Shown here one piece after another: positions 52,492 through 64,000 of a DNA stretch of 64,000 nucleotides (the first letter of the stretch is position 1; each line of letters starts with the position of its first letter). The DNA lies in the NCBI GenBank assembly GCA_027941995.1, contig CP115966.1, forward strand, positions 620,001 to 684,000. Direction: 5' to 3'. The DNA is from Erythrobacteraceae bacterium WH01K (lineage in GTDB: Bacteria; Pseudomonadota; Alphaproteobacteria; Sphingomonadales; Sphingomonadaceae). The notes under the pieces are model-generated. The model was not told where the DNA came from. It was given only the letters and a program-made list of their open reading frames with translations, and made no database searches. The translations under genes and the position numbers were made by a program.

Positions 52492-54039
52492 TCAGGGTCC
52501 GGCGACCGCCCATGTGGCGGCAACGCTGCCGGTCCCGCCGGACGCATTGACGGTGACGGTGACGCCGCTTTCCCTCAATTGCGCGGCGAGGGCAGTCGCA
52601 GCCTCGGCATTTCCCGACAGGGTGACGGGATAGCCTGTTCTCTGCGCCGCCCATGACACCAGCGAAAGCGCGCGTGCCCCCGCATCGTCGGGCTCGCCAT
52701 CTGCCAGTGTTATGGCGGGAAGCGCGCCCAGCGGCGGCCTCAGCCGGATGTCCCAGTCGTCCATCCCGGCAGCCACGCGGGTCTCCAGCGTGCGATACCC
52801 GGCGAGGTCCAGGCCTTCCAGCGCGCGCGCATCGGCAACGGCGCGCTTGTTCTCGCTGTCCAGCGTGACCTCCGACACGGGGATGCCGGCCACCAGCGCC
52901 AGCTGCTCCTTCAGGCGGCTGACGCGCTGCGCATCGGCGAGCGCCTGCTCTTCTTCCCGGGCGCGGGCCAGCTGCGCCTGCTCCGCCGCGCCGGGATTGG
53001 TCCCGACGAGATACTGGTTCACGCCGACCGTCACCGGATCTTCAAGCAATTCGGTCAGCTCTGCGGCCAGCAGTTCGTCCGCGCCGTTGCGGAATTCGGG
53101 CGTGAGCACGGATGCGCGCACGATGATGGGATCGCTGTCCCAGTCGATCGACACCTGGTCGATGCGCGCCTGTTCGTCGAACGCCTCGGTAATGGTGCCG
53201 CGCACGATGCGTTCGCCATTCGCCTCGCGGGCAATCTGGAACAGCGAGATGCCGAGCGGGATGGCCAGCGCGATGAAGGTCGCCACCACCAGCATGCTCT
53301 GTACCAGACTGGTGCGCCCGCTGTCGTTCTCCGACCGGAAACCATAGAGCCGCGCCATCAGCGCAGCGGTCAGCGCAATCGTCAGCAGGTTGGTGATGTA
53401 GAGCATCAGCGCCCCGCCGAAGACCGTCCAGTTCAGCGTCGCGAGCCCGAAGCCCACGGCGGCGAGCGGCGGCATCAGGGCGGTGGCAATGGCGACGCCG
53501 ACAATTGTGCCGTCGCGTCCGCGGATCATCGCGTAACTGCCCGCCAGCGAAGAAAACAGGGCAACCAGCAGGTCGAACAGGTTGGGCCGCGTGCGGGCGG
53601 CGATTTCCTCCGTCACGTTCTGCAATGGCGAGAAGAAGACGATGAAACCGCAGAACAGGATGGCGAACAGCGTGCCGAAAATGAGCGCCCGTCCGCACAG
53701 CCTGAGCCAGGTGAACTTGCCTTCCGCCAGCGCGAAGCCGGCCCCCAGGATCGGCCCCATCAGGGGGGAAAGCAGCATGGCCCCGATGACGACGGCCGGG
53801 GAGGACAGCAGCATGCCCAGGATGGCAATGCCTGCCGACATGCAGGTCATGAAGATGTAGCGCGGTGTCATCGAGCTTTCGCCCGCGATTTTCTTCAGCA
53901 CGGCGCCGTGATCGACATCGACCATGACGTGCTGCGCCCACCAGTCCTTGAGCGATGCCCAGATCGTCTGCAGCGGATCGCTGACGGGCTGCGTGGGAGA
54001 GGTCTGTTCGCCCGCTGCGGGGCCTGCCGATGTGCTCAT
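52492..54039 (-). CDS. DUF389 membrane protein with long C-terminal extension
   Basis: A 515-residue protein. Residues about 60-275 hold the DUF389 core of hydrophobic helices (AGIAILGMLLSSPAVVIGAM, GPILGAGFALAEGKFTW, GVAIATALMPPLAAVGFGLA), a poorly characterised family of inner-membrane proteins. The remaining 240 residues are soluble, with a helical segment rich in Glu/Ala/Gln (about 345-380) and a final alpha/beta part (SLVSWAAQRTGYPVTLSGN) that I cannot assign; it is faintly like an OmpA-type or BON domain. The start is ATG 54039, nine bases after the ftsK stop, so it is probably in the ftsK transcript. Confidence 0.85.
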   Translation of the reverse strand: MSTSAGPAAGEQTSPTQPVSDPLQTIWASLKDWWAQHVMVDVDHGAVLKKIAGESSMTPRYIFMTCMSAGIAILGMLLSSPAVVIGAMLLSPLMGPILGAGFALAEGKFTWLRLCGRALIFGTLFAILFCGFIVFFSPLQNVTEEIAARTRPNLFDLLVALFSSLAGSYAMIRGRDGTIVGVAIATALMPPLAAVGFGLATLNWTVFGGALMLYITNLLTIALTAALMARLYGFRSENDSGRTSLVQSMLVVATFIALAIPLGISLFQIAREANGERIVRGTITEAFDEQARIDQVSIDWDSDPIIVRASVLTPEFRNGADELLAAELTELLEDPVTVGVNQYLVGTNPGAAEQAQLARAREEEQALADAQRVSRLKEQLALVAGIPVSEVTLDSENKRAVADARALEGLDLAGYRTLETRVAAGMDDWDIRLRPPLGALPAITLADGEPDDAGARALSLVSWAAQRTGYPVTLSGNAEAATALAAQLRESGVTVTVNASGGTGSVAATWAVAGP

Positions 54040-54048
54040 TCCGCGTTG

Positions 54049-56430
<2,382 letters not shown>

Positions 56431-56497
56431 GGGCCTGATCCTCCGTCTGGGAACGGACCATGAATCCAAGCCCCAGCGGGGTCAAGGCGAAGCTGCC

Positions 56498-57046
56498 TCA
56501 GGCAAGCCCGTCAATGCCTGCGAACCGGGGCCACGGCAGCGCCCTTGCGCGCTCCGCGTTCATCCCGCCCAGCGCGATGACGGGCATGGAGGCATGACGC
56601 GCCAGCATCCGGAAACGAAGGGGGCCCAGAACCGGGGCGCCCGGATGGGACCGGGTGGGGAAGACAGGGCTGAGCATGACGGCATCCGCGCCGATGCGAT
56701 TGGCATCGCCGATTTCCCGCATGGAATGCGCGGTTGCCACGGTGACGAGATCGCGGCGGGTCGGGGCAAGCGCGCGCGGCGCCCCGTAAATGCCATGGGC
56801 GCCCCATTCGCGCGCCGTCATCGCGCTGTCAGCCAGGATCAGCAAATGGCCCCGCGCGCGCGCCAGTCTCTCAACCTGCCGGAACCGCTCCAGCCGGGCG
56901 GCCGGGGCGAGGTGGTAATGGCGATAGACGACCGCAGAGCCGGGCGGCAGGCGCGTGATCGCCCTCACCAGCGCGGCATCGCTGCGCTCATCCGTCAGAA
57001 GCCAGGTTGCGGGAAGGAGCGAGGGGAAGGGCTGGCACTGCGACAC
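56498..57046 (-). CDS. ThiE-like thiamine-phosphate synthase, short form
   Basis: A 182-residue TIM-barrel protein resembling ThiE/TenI. The phosphate-binding end (VIALGGMNAERARALP) and LSPVFPTRSHPGAPVLG, corresponding to the GPxFxT loop of ThiE, are recognisable. It is about 30 residues shorter than typical ThiE, and the early diphosphate-binding residues (QxRxK) are not obvious, so the catalytic role is uncertain; TenI-like or degenerate function is possible. The start is GTG 57046. Only 23 bases separate it from the divergent yggS start. No TPP riboswitch fits in that gap. Confidence 0.72.
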   Translation of the reverse strand: MSQCQPFPSLLPATWLLTDERSDAALVRAITRLPPGSAVVYRHYHLAPAARLERFRQVERLARARGHLLILADSAMTAREWGAHGIYGAPRALAPTRRDLVTVATAHSMREIGDANRIGADAVMLSPVFPTRSHPGAPVLGPLRFRMLARHASMPVIALGGMNAERARALPWPRFAGIDGLA

Positions 57047-57069
57047 GCCGCCGCTATAGCGCGGGACTT

Positions 57070-57762
57070 ATGAAAAGTGCAGCCACAACCCCGAACCCCG
57101 CGGGCGCCGACGCGCTCGAAGCCGTGCAGGCCAATATCGCCCGTGCGTGCAAGATCGCCCGGCGCAAGGAAGAGGACGTCACGCTGATCGCCGTCAGCAA
57201 GACGCATCCTCCGGAAACGATCGAACCCCTGCTGGCAGCCGGGCACCGCGTCTTCGGCGAAAACCGGGTGCAGGAGGCGCAAGGCAAATGGCCCGCTCTG
57301 CGCGAGCGCTATCCCGATGCGCGGGTCCACCTGATCGGCCAGCTGCAATCGAACAAGGCCGAGGATGCGGTCCAATTGTTCGACTGCATCCATTCGCTCG
57401 ACCGGATGAGCCTGGTGAAGGCGCTGCCCAAGGCATTCGACAAGGTTGGGCGGCAGGTGCCCTGCTTCGTGCAGGTGGATATTGGGAACGAGCCGCAGAA
57501 GGGCGGCTGCCCGATCCCCGAACTGCCGGCCCTGATAGAAGCTGCGCGCGAGCGGGAAATACCGCTCGCGGGCCTGATGTGCCTGCCCCCTGCCGAAATC
57601 GAGCCCGCACCCTTTTTCGCCCTGCTGGACAAGCTCGCGCGCGATAACAGCATGGACGGCCTCAGCATGGGGATGAGCGGCGACTATGAAACCGCCATCA
57701 TGCTCGGCGCGACCCATATACGCGTGGGCAGCGCACTGTTCGGAGAGCGTGGGGGCGCCTAG
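57070..57762 (+). CDS. YggS-family PLP homeostasis protein
   Basis: A 230-residue PLP-binding protein of the YggS/PLPHP family, which maintains the free vitamin B6 pool. The PLP-binding Lys is Lys44 (LIAVSKTHPPE). HLIGQLQSNKAEDAV and LSMGMSGDYETAIMLGATHIRVGS are family hallmarks. It is a single TIM-barrel without the second domain of alanine racemases. The start ATG 57070 is chosen because upstream codons would run into the divergent ThiE-like gene. A bidirectional terminator follows. Confidence 0.95.
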   Translation: MKSAATTPNPAGADALEAVQANIARACKIARRKEEDVTLIAVSKTHPPETIEPLLAAGHRVFGENRVQEAQGKWPALRERYPDARVHLIGQLQSNKAEDAVQLFDCIHSLDRMSLVKALPKAFDKVGRQVPCFVQVDIGNEPQKGGCPIPELPALIEAAREREIPLAGLMCLPPAEIEPAPFFALLDKLARDNSMDGLSMGMSGDYETAIMLGATHIRVGSALFGERGGA

Positions 57763-57796
57763 GCAGCGGACCGACAGTCAGTCGCAGCGCAACGAA

Positions 57797-57828
57797 AAAG
57801 GGCGACCCGAAGGCCGCCCTTTCTCTTT
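57797..57828. terminator. bidirectional intrinsic terminator
   Basis: AAAGGGCG (57797-57804) pairs with CGCCCTTT (57815-57822). A-run before and T-rich CTCTTTTC after make it work for both yggS and the facing TonB-receptor gene. Confidence 0.85.
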
Positions 57829-57848
57829 TCGCGTCATGAGTCCCGGGA

Positions 57849-60173
57849 TCAGAACTCGAAGGTGACTTCCGCGCCGATCTGGCGGCCCTTGCTCAGCGGA
57901 CGGAACGAACCGAAGGCCGGGTTCACGCCGAACGGGCGGTTGACGAAGGTCGACTGCGGACCGGGGAAGGGCAGCTGCGTGTCGCCGCCATACTGCGCCT
58001 CGTCCAGCAGGTTCTTGCCGTAGATGGAGAAGGCGAGGCCTTCCATCCCGGTGTTCCAGGTGATGTTCGCATCGAGGTTCACGATGTCTTCGACGTAACC
58101 GAAATTGCTGTCGGTATAGGCGAATTCGTCGCGGTACTGCATGTTCAGGCGGCTCACCAGCGACCCGTCGCCAAGCGGCACGTCGTGGATCACGCCGGCG
58201 CCGAAGGTCACTTCGGGAACGCGCGGCAGGGCCAGCGCTTCGTCTGCGGCATTGACCTGGCCATCGCCCGAAATGTCGAAGCGCACTTCGTCATAGCTTG
58301 CATCGATGATCCCGGCATTGGCCGTGACCAGCAGGGAATCCGACACGCGCATGCGGGCCTCACCCTCGACACCGAAGATCGTCGCATCGGCGGTGTTGAA
58401 GATCGACTGGGCGACCCCCGACGTGCCCGATGCCTGGTTCACTTCGCGCTGCATCTCGCTGATCTTGGTGACGTAAGCCGCCAGGTTGAGCGTGAAATCG
58501 CGGCTGTCGGTCTGGAATTTGCCGCCGATTTCGTAGTTGTCGACCTTTTCCTCGTCGAAGGAGAAGTCGCCGCCATTCGCCACGATCGCCTCGAAGGCGG
58601 CCGGTGCGGTGATGCGGAAGTTGTAGCCGCCCGAACGATAGCCACGGGTCCAGTGCGTATACACCTGGCCGCGCGGGAATTCGTACTGCAGGCCGAGTTT
58701 CGGCGACCAGTTGCTCCAGCTGTCGCTGTCGGTGAAGCCGTTGTTCTCGGTCGGGATGAACGGGTTGGTCCCGCTCGTCGGGCAGGTTCCGTCGACCACC
58801 GAACAGGCCGGACGCGGACGGATATAGGTGACCCGTGCATCCTTTTCCTCGCGGCTCCAGCGGATACCGGCGATGACGCTGAGATCGCGCGTCACCTCGA
58901 TATTCGCATTGGCAAATGCGCCCAGCACTTCGTGGTCCTGCGCACCGCCACCATAGAAGGTCAGCGGAGACGCCGGCGGCAGGTCGCGCACTTCGGTATA
59001 GGCCAGGTCCTGCTCGAACCAGAAGCCGCCGAAGGTCAGTTCACCCAGGCCGGTGGAGACGGCATAGCGCAGCTCGTTCGAGAACTGCTCCTGCTCCGTC
59101 TCGGTGTCCGAGTGGAACAGGAAAGCGGGGAAGCTGTCGATATCGCCCGCGGTCGTGCCCGAATATTTGCGGTAGCCGAAGATGTTGGTCAGCGTACCGG
59201 GGCCGATATCGGCTTCCGCCTTCAGCGAGCCGGTCCAGATCTCGTTGCCGTAGCTGCCCGGGAAGTCGATGGCGAAATCGAACGTGCCGCGATCGTACAG
59301 ATTGCCGTTCTGGCCCGCCGGACCGTCGCCGTCGCTTTCGAAGTAGTCGAGCTTGCCCAGCAGGTTCAGGGCGCCCAGCCGCGCTTCCAGTGCGCCGCGG
59401 ATGATGAAGGTTTCCGCCTCGCCGTGGTTCGAATTGTCGAACAGGTTGACGTGGTAGCCTTCGTCCTTGTTGTAATATCCGCCCAGCTTGAACAGCAGCG
59501 TGTCTTCCACGATCGGGCCGGAAATGACGCCGGAGGCCGTGTAGTTCGCGCCGCCACGATCCTCGAACAGCGGGCCGTCGACGGCCGCGCGGAATTTGCC
59601 TGCGAATTCGTCGGTCGGGTTGCCGGTGTTCACCAGCACGGCGCCGCCGGTCACGTTGCGGCCGAACAGCACACCCTGCGGTCCGCGCAGGATTTCGACG
59701 CTGTCGAGGTCGAACAGGTCGAAGACCACGCCGCCGTTGAAGCCGAGATACACGCCATCGACGAACATGCCGACGGTCGGGTCGATCGAGGGGATCGAGC
59801 TGTTGATGCCCAGGCCGCGAATCGAGAAGTTGGCGGTGCCGCGGCTGGTGCCGACCTGGTCGAGCGACACGTTCGGCGCGCTGTAGGTCAGCGACTGGAC
59901 GTCGCGGACTTTCAGCGCCTCGAGGCTCTGCGAATTGAATGCGGTGACGGCCAGCGGCACGTCCTGCACGTCTTCGGCGTTCTGGGTCTTGGTGCCGGTC
60001 ACGACGATCACGTCGTTGACGCTGCCGATGGCGCCGCCGCTACGGGCGATCGGGCGCTCTTCCTCGGCGTCGTCGGCGGGTGGGGGAACGTCCTGCGCCA
60101 TGGCAGGGAGCGGCATTACGGCAAGCGCCGCCCCTGCAAGTGCCATACCGCGGAACGAAATACTGGTTTTCAA
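57849..60173 (-). CDS. TonB-dependent outer-membrane receptor
   Basis: A 774-residue TonB-dependent receptor. The signal peptide (FRGMALAGAALAVMPLPAMAQ, about 30 residues) precedes an acidic stretch and a TonB-box-like segment near VNDVIVVTGTKT. The plug domain (about 60-170) contains SIRGLGINSSIPSIDPTVG and VEILRGPQGVLFGRNVTGGA. The 22-strand barrel ends in QIGAEVTFEF with terminal Phe. It belongs to the family common in sphingomonads for uptake of organic substrates; no specific ligand is implied. The start is a TTG at 60173 with GGGAGAG five bases upstream; there is no ATG in a sensible place. It is isolated from transporter genes. Confidence 0.93.
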   Translation of the reverse strand: MKTSISFRGMALAGAALAVMPLPAMAQDVPPPADDAEEERPIARSGGAIGSVNDVIVVTGTKTQNAEDVQDVPLAVTAFNSQSLEALKVRDVQSLTYSAPNVSLDQVGTSRGTANFSIRGLGINSSIPSIDPTVGMFVDGVYLGFNGGVVFDLFDLDSVEILRGPQGVLFGRNVTGGAVLVNTGNPTDEFAGKFRAAVDGPLFEDRGGANYTASGVISGPIVEDTLLFKLGGYYNKDEGYHVNLFDNSNHGEAETFIIRGALEARLGALNLLGKLDYFESDGDGPAGQNGNLYDRGTFDFAIDFPGSYGNEIWTGSLKAEADIGPGTLTNIFGYRKYSGTTAGDIDSFPAFLFHSDTETEQEQFSNELRYAVSTGLGELTFGGFWFEQDLAYTEVRDLPPASPLTFYGGGAQDHEVLGAFANANIEVTRDLSVIAGIRWSREEKDARVTYIRPRPACSVVDGTCPTSGTNPFIPTENNGFTDSDSWSNWSPKLGLQYEFPRGQVYTHWTRGYRSGGYNFRITAPAAFEAIVANGGDFSFDEEKVDNYEIGGKFQTDSRDFTLNLAAYVTKISEMQREVNQASGTSGVAQSIFNTADATIFGVEGEARMRVSDSLLVTANAGIIDASYDEVRFDISGDGQVNAADEALALPRVPEVTFGAGVIHDVPLGDGSLVSRLNMQYRDEFAYTDSNFGYVEDIVNLDANITWNTGMEGLAFSIYGKNLLDEAQYGGDTQLPFPGPQSTFVNRPFGVNPAFGSFRPLSKGRQIGAEVTFEF

Positions 60174-60202
60174 AATAACTCTCCCTTTTGTTATTGCGAT
60201 GC

Positions 60203-60230
60203 CGATTAGTGGCATTTTGCAACCTTGCAA
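60203..60230 (-). promoter_or_regulatory. promoter/operator with double TTGCAA before TonB receptor
   Basis: TTGCAA occurs twice, at 60217-60222 and 60225-60230, separated by CC. On the minus strand the outer copy could be a -35 with TAATCG (60208-60203) as -10 after 16 bases. The 158-base gap holds no gene. Confidence 0.4.
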
Positions 60231-60331
60231 GGGGAGAATTTGCGCGTAGCGACCGGAAATTGCCGGTTATGGCCGTTTTGCATCACTTGATTGCGCTCGG
60301 ACCCGGCGAGGGGACATGACCTGTCCGATGG

Positions 60332-63087
60332 TCAGGCGTCTTCGAGTTCCGCCTGCCGCTCGTCGCTTGCAGCGTCCTCCAGCGCGGTGGCAATACTGCC
60401 TTGCCGCTGTGCGTCAACGATCTTTCCGCCGGTCAGGTCGGTCACGTAGAACGTGTCGGCCACCCGCTCGCCATAGGCGGTGATGTGCGCGGAATGGATG
60501 ATGACCTGCGCCTCGAACAGGGCGCGGCCCAGACGGTTGAGCAGGGCGGGCCGGTCGCGTGCGTGGACCTCTATCACCGTGAACCGGTTGGACGCCTCGT
60601 TATCGAACACGACGCGCGGTTTCACGTCGAAGGCGCGCGCCCGCGTGCGGGGCAGGGGGCGGGCGGCCAGTTTGGGTACCAGTTCGCCGCGATTGGCGAT
60701 GGCGTCGCGGATCGAGGACTTGATCCGTTCCAGCTGCTCCGCCTCCCGGAAAGGACGCCCGATCGGGTCCTGCACCAGGAAATTGTCGATCGCCCAGCCA
60801 TTGCGGGTGGTGTGGATGCGGGCATCGATGATGTTGCCGCCGGCAAGGTGGATGCCGCCCGCGATGCGGGTGAAGAGGCCGGGGTGGTCGGCGGCGATGA
60901 CCGTGACCAGTGTCGCGCCGCGTTCCTCGTCCCATTCGCAGTGGATCGAAAGATCGTGACCCAGTTCGCGCGCGGCGAAATACTGGACCACGTTGCGGGC
61001 GATGACGTCCGGCGGTTCGGCGATCCAGTAGGCATCGTCGAGCAGGCGTTCGTCGTCGGTCAGCAGGTTGGCCCGCTCGCCCAGCGCCTCGCGCACCGCA
61101 CCGCGCTTCGCCTCGACCCGCTCGGCGCGGTAATTGCGGGTATGGCCAAGACGCAGGCGTTCGTGCGCCAGGTCGTACAGCTCGCCCAGCAGCTGCCCTT
61201 TCCAGTCGTTCCACACACCCGGCCCGACCGCGCGGATGTCCACGCTGGTCAGGATGGCCAGTTGGCGCAGGCGTTCGAGGCTCTGCACCTCGGCAACGAA
61301 GTCCTCCACCGTCTTGGGGTCGGACAGGTCGCGCTTGAACGCAGTGTTGCTCATCAGCAGGTGCTGCAGGACCAGCCAGCTGACAAGCTCCGTTTCCGTT
61401 TCGTCGAGGCCGAAGCGCGGGCACAATTCCTCCGCCACCACGGCGCCGAGTTCCGAGTGGTCGCCCCCGCGCCCCTTGGCGATATCGTGCAGCAGCGCGG
61501 CGACATAGGCGACGCGCCGCGATTGCAGCTTGTGGATCTGGACGCTGGAGCGGGGGTGGTCGTCTTCCAGCTTGCCCTGTTCGATTTTCGCCAGGAAGCC
61601 GATGGCGCGGATCGTGTGCTCGTCCACCGTGTAATGGTGATACATGTTGAACTGCATCTGCGCGTTGACGCGGCCGAAATCGGGCACGAAGCGGCCGAAC
61701 ACGCCTGCCTCGTTCATCCAGCGCAGGGCGGTTTCGGGATCGTTGCGGCCGCACAGGACCTCGAGGAACAGGGCGTTGGCGCGCGGGTCCTCGCGCACGT
61801 CGTCCTTGATCAGCGATGCGTCGCGGCCTGCCTGCCGCATGGTGCGCGGGTCGACTTCCAGCCCCTCGCGCTCTGCAATGGCGAACAGTTCGATCAGCCG
61901 CACGGGATCGGCGCGGAACCAGTCGTCAGTGGGCGCAGCGATGCGTCCCCCGAAGACGGTGAAGCCCTTCACTTGCCGCTTCCTTGGCTGGAAGCCCGCC
62001 AGTAGCCCGCGGCGCGCACGTTTCTGCGCGAATTGCTCGTCCAGCTGGGCAAGGAACACACCCGTGAGCGAGCCGACCCGTTTCGCCTGCAGGAAATACA
62101 TCTGCATGAACCGCTCGACCGCGCTCTTGCCCTTGCGGTCGGCGAAATTCATCCGTTCCGCGACTGTCTTCTGCAGGTCGAAGGTCAGGCGATCCTCGGC
62201 CCGGCCGGTGACCGTGTGCAGGTGACAGCGCACCGCCAGCAGGAAGCTTTCCGCCCGCCGGAACGACCGGTATTCCTGTGCCCGCAACAGGCCGCTGTCG
62301 ACCAGCTCGGCGGCGGTGCGTGCGCGGTGGATGTATTTCCCGATCCAGTAGAGCGCCTGCAGGTCGCGCAGGCCGCCCTTGCCCTCCTTAACATTGGGTT
62401 CGACGACATAGCGGCTGTTGCCGGTGCGATTATGCCGTGCCTCGCGCTCGGCCAGTTTCTCGGCGACGAACTGCTTCTCGCTCCCGCTCACCACTTCGGC
62501 GAAGAAGCGGGAGCGTACCTCGTCATAAAGCGGGCGGTCGCCCCAGACATAGCGCCCCTCCAGCAGGGCAGTGCGGATGGTCAGGTCCTCGCGCGCCATC
62601 TTCACGACATCGTCAGGCGTGCGGCTGGAATGCCCGATCTTCAGGCCCAGGTCCCAGAAAAGGTAGAGCATCGCCTCGATCACCTGCTCGCACCACGGCG
62701 CCTTGCGCGTGGGGGTGAGGAAGGCGATGTCGACATCGCTGTGCGGGGCCATCTCGCCCCGACCGTAACCGCCGACCGCCATCAGCGACAGGCGCTCCCC
62801 CTTCGACCGGTTGCCCGGCGGATGGAGGTGGGTGGTGACGTAATCGTGGATCACCCGGACGAGCTGGTCGATCAGGAAGGCATGGCCGGCGGTGATCTCG
62901 TGACCTGCGCTGGGCTTTTCCTCCAGTCGGGTGGACAGTTCCGCCCGCCCGCTTTCCAGCGCGGCACGCAGGGCCGCCAGCACGTCCGCCCGCGCGGAAT
63001 CGTCCGCGGCACGCACCATCCTGCCGATGTCGGCATCCAGGGCGCGCCGGTCGATGATGGCGCGCTGGCGGGGGACGCGTTGCAGGC

Positions 63088-63091
<4 letters not shown>
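60332..63091 (-). CDS. glnD: bifunctional [protein-PII] uridylyltransferase/uridylyl-removing enzyme
   Basis: A 919-residue GlnD, the glutamine sensor of nitrogen control. The nucleotidyltransferase motif GGYGRGEMAPHSDVD is at about 107-121. The HD hydrolase domain (YHHYTVDEHTIRAIG and LLHDIAKGRGGDHSELG) is in the middle. Two ACT domains are at the C-terminus (VIAADHPGLFTRIAGG and VIEVHARDRPALLNRLG) and bind glutamine. All regions are intact. The start is GTG 63091, overlapping the stop of the acyl-CoA synthetase gene (GTGA). PII (glnB) is not nearby. Confidence 0.96.

Positions 63092-64000
<909 letters not shown>

Overview
The window is GC-rich, densely coded chromosomal DNA from an alphaproteobacterium, most likely of the Sphingomonadales/Erythrobacteraceae. 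This is inferred from the gene families (exosortase-A-associated glycan genes, M13 and S9 secreted peptidases, a large TonB-dependent receptor, stand-alone PPK2, intracellular PHA depolymerase) and from promoters of the alphaproteobacterial EcfG type. There is no rRNA, tRNA, CRISPR array, prophage or insertion sequence. No gene-free stretch exceeds 300 bases; the longest are 4265-4519 and 32826-33094.

Left part (1-21 kb): a partial glutamate synthase large subunit, an acidic membrane-anchored protein of unknown function, an exosortase-A-associated glycosyltransferase and O-glycosylation-ligase-like protein with a tiny membrane protein, a MaoC hydratase and thiolase, PHA depolymerase divergent from an MsbA-like ABC exporter around a TGC-N3-GCA operator, an M13 peptidase, UppP, a stress membrane protein behind an EcfG-type promoter, a Met/acid-rich lipoprotein, phenylalanine hydroxylase and PPK2.

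Middle (21-42 kb): a translationally coupled acyl-CoA operon (two lipoproteins, acyl-CoA dehydrogenase, class III CoA-transferase, thiolase, FAS1-like hydratase), RecQ, a secreted beta-helix protein, an EcfG-type promoter in front of a DksA-like zinc-finger gene coupled to phosphatidylserine decarboxylase, an xthA-ribA-GNAT operon in which ribA seems to start with CTG, lolA, rpmG, a pabBC-rluA-arfB operon, a HerA-like ATPase, and an operon of a periplasmic EF-hand protein with a response regulator and sensor kinase. That last operon has a large hairpin with a possible G-quadruplex in its leader.

Right part (42-64 kb): Xaa-Pro aminopeptidase divergent from a prolyl oligopeptidase, then a small operon (membrane protein, thioesterase, Old Yellow Enzyme), alanine dehydrogenase, a phosphate porin and PstS each behind a near-identical Pho box, a DUF389 protein behind ftsK, a short ThiE-like protein divergent from YggS, a TonB-dependent receptor, glnD, and the C-terminal part of an acyl-CoA synthetase.

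Themes: phosphate starvation (two Pho boxes, PstS, porin, PPK2), general stress (two good and one weaker EcfG-type promoter), carbon storage and acyl-CoA turnover (PhaZ, two thiolase/hydratase sets), nitrogen assimilation (gltB, glnD, ald) and cell-envelope upkeep. The strongest candidate for an under-described system is the EF-hand/two-component operon. All functions come from reading motifs by eye; no database search was run.
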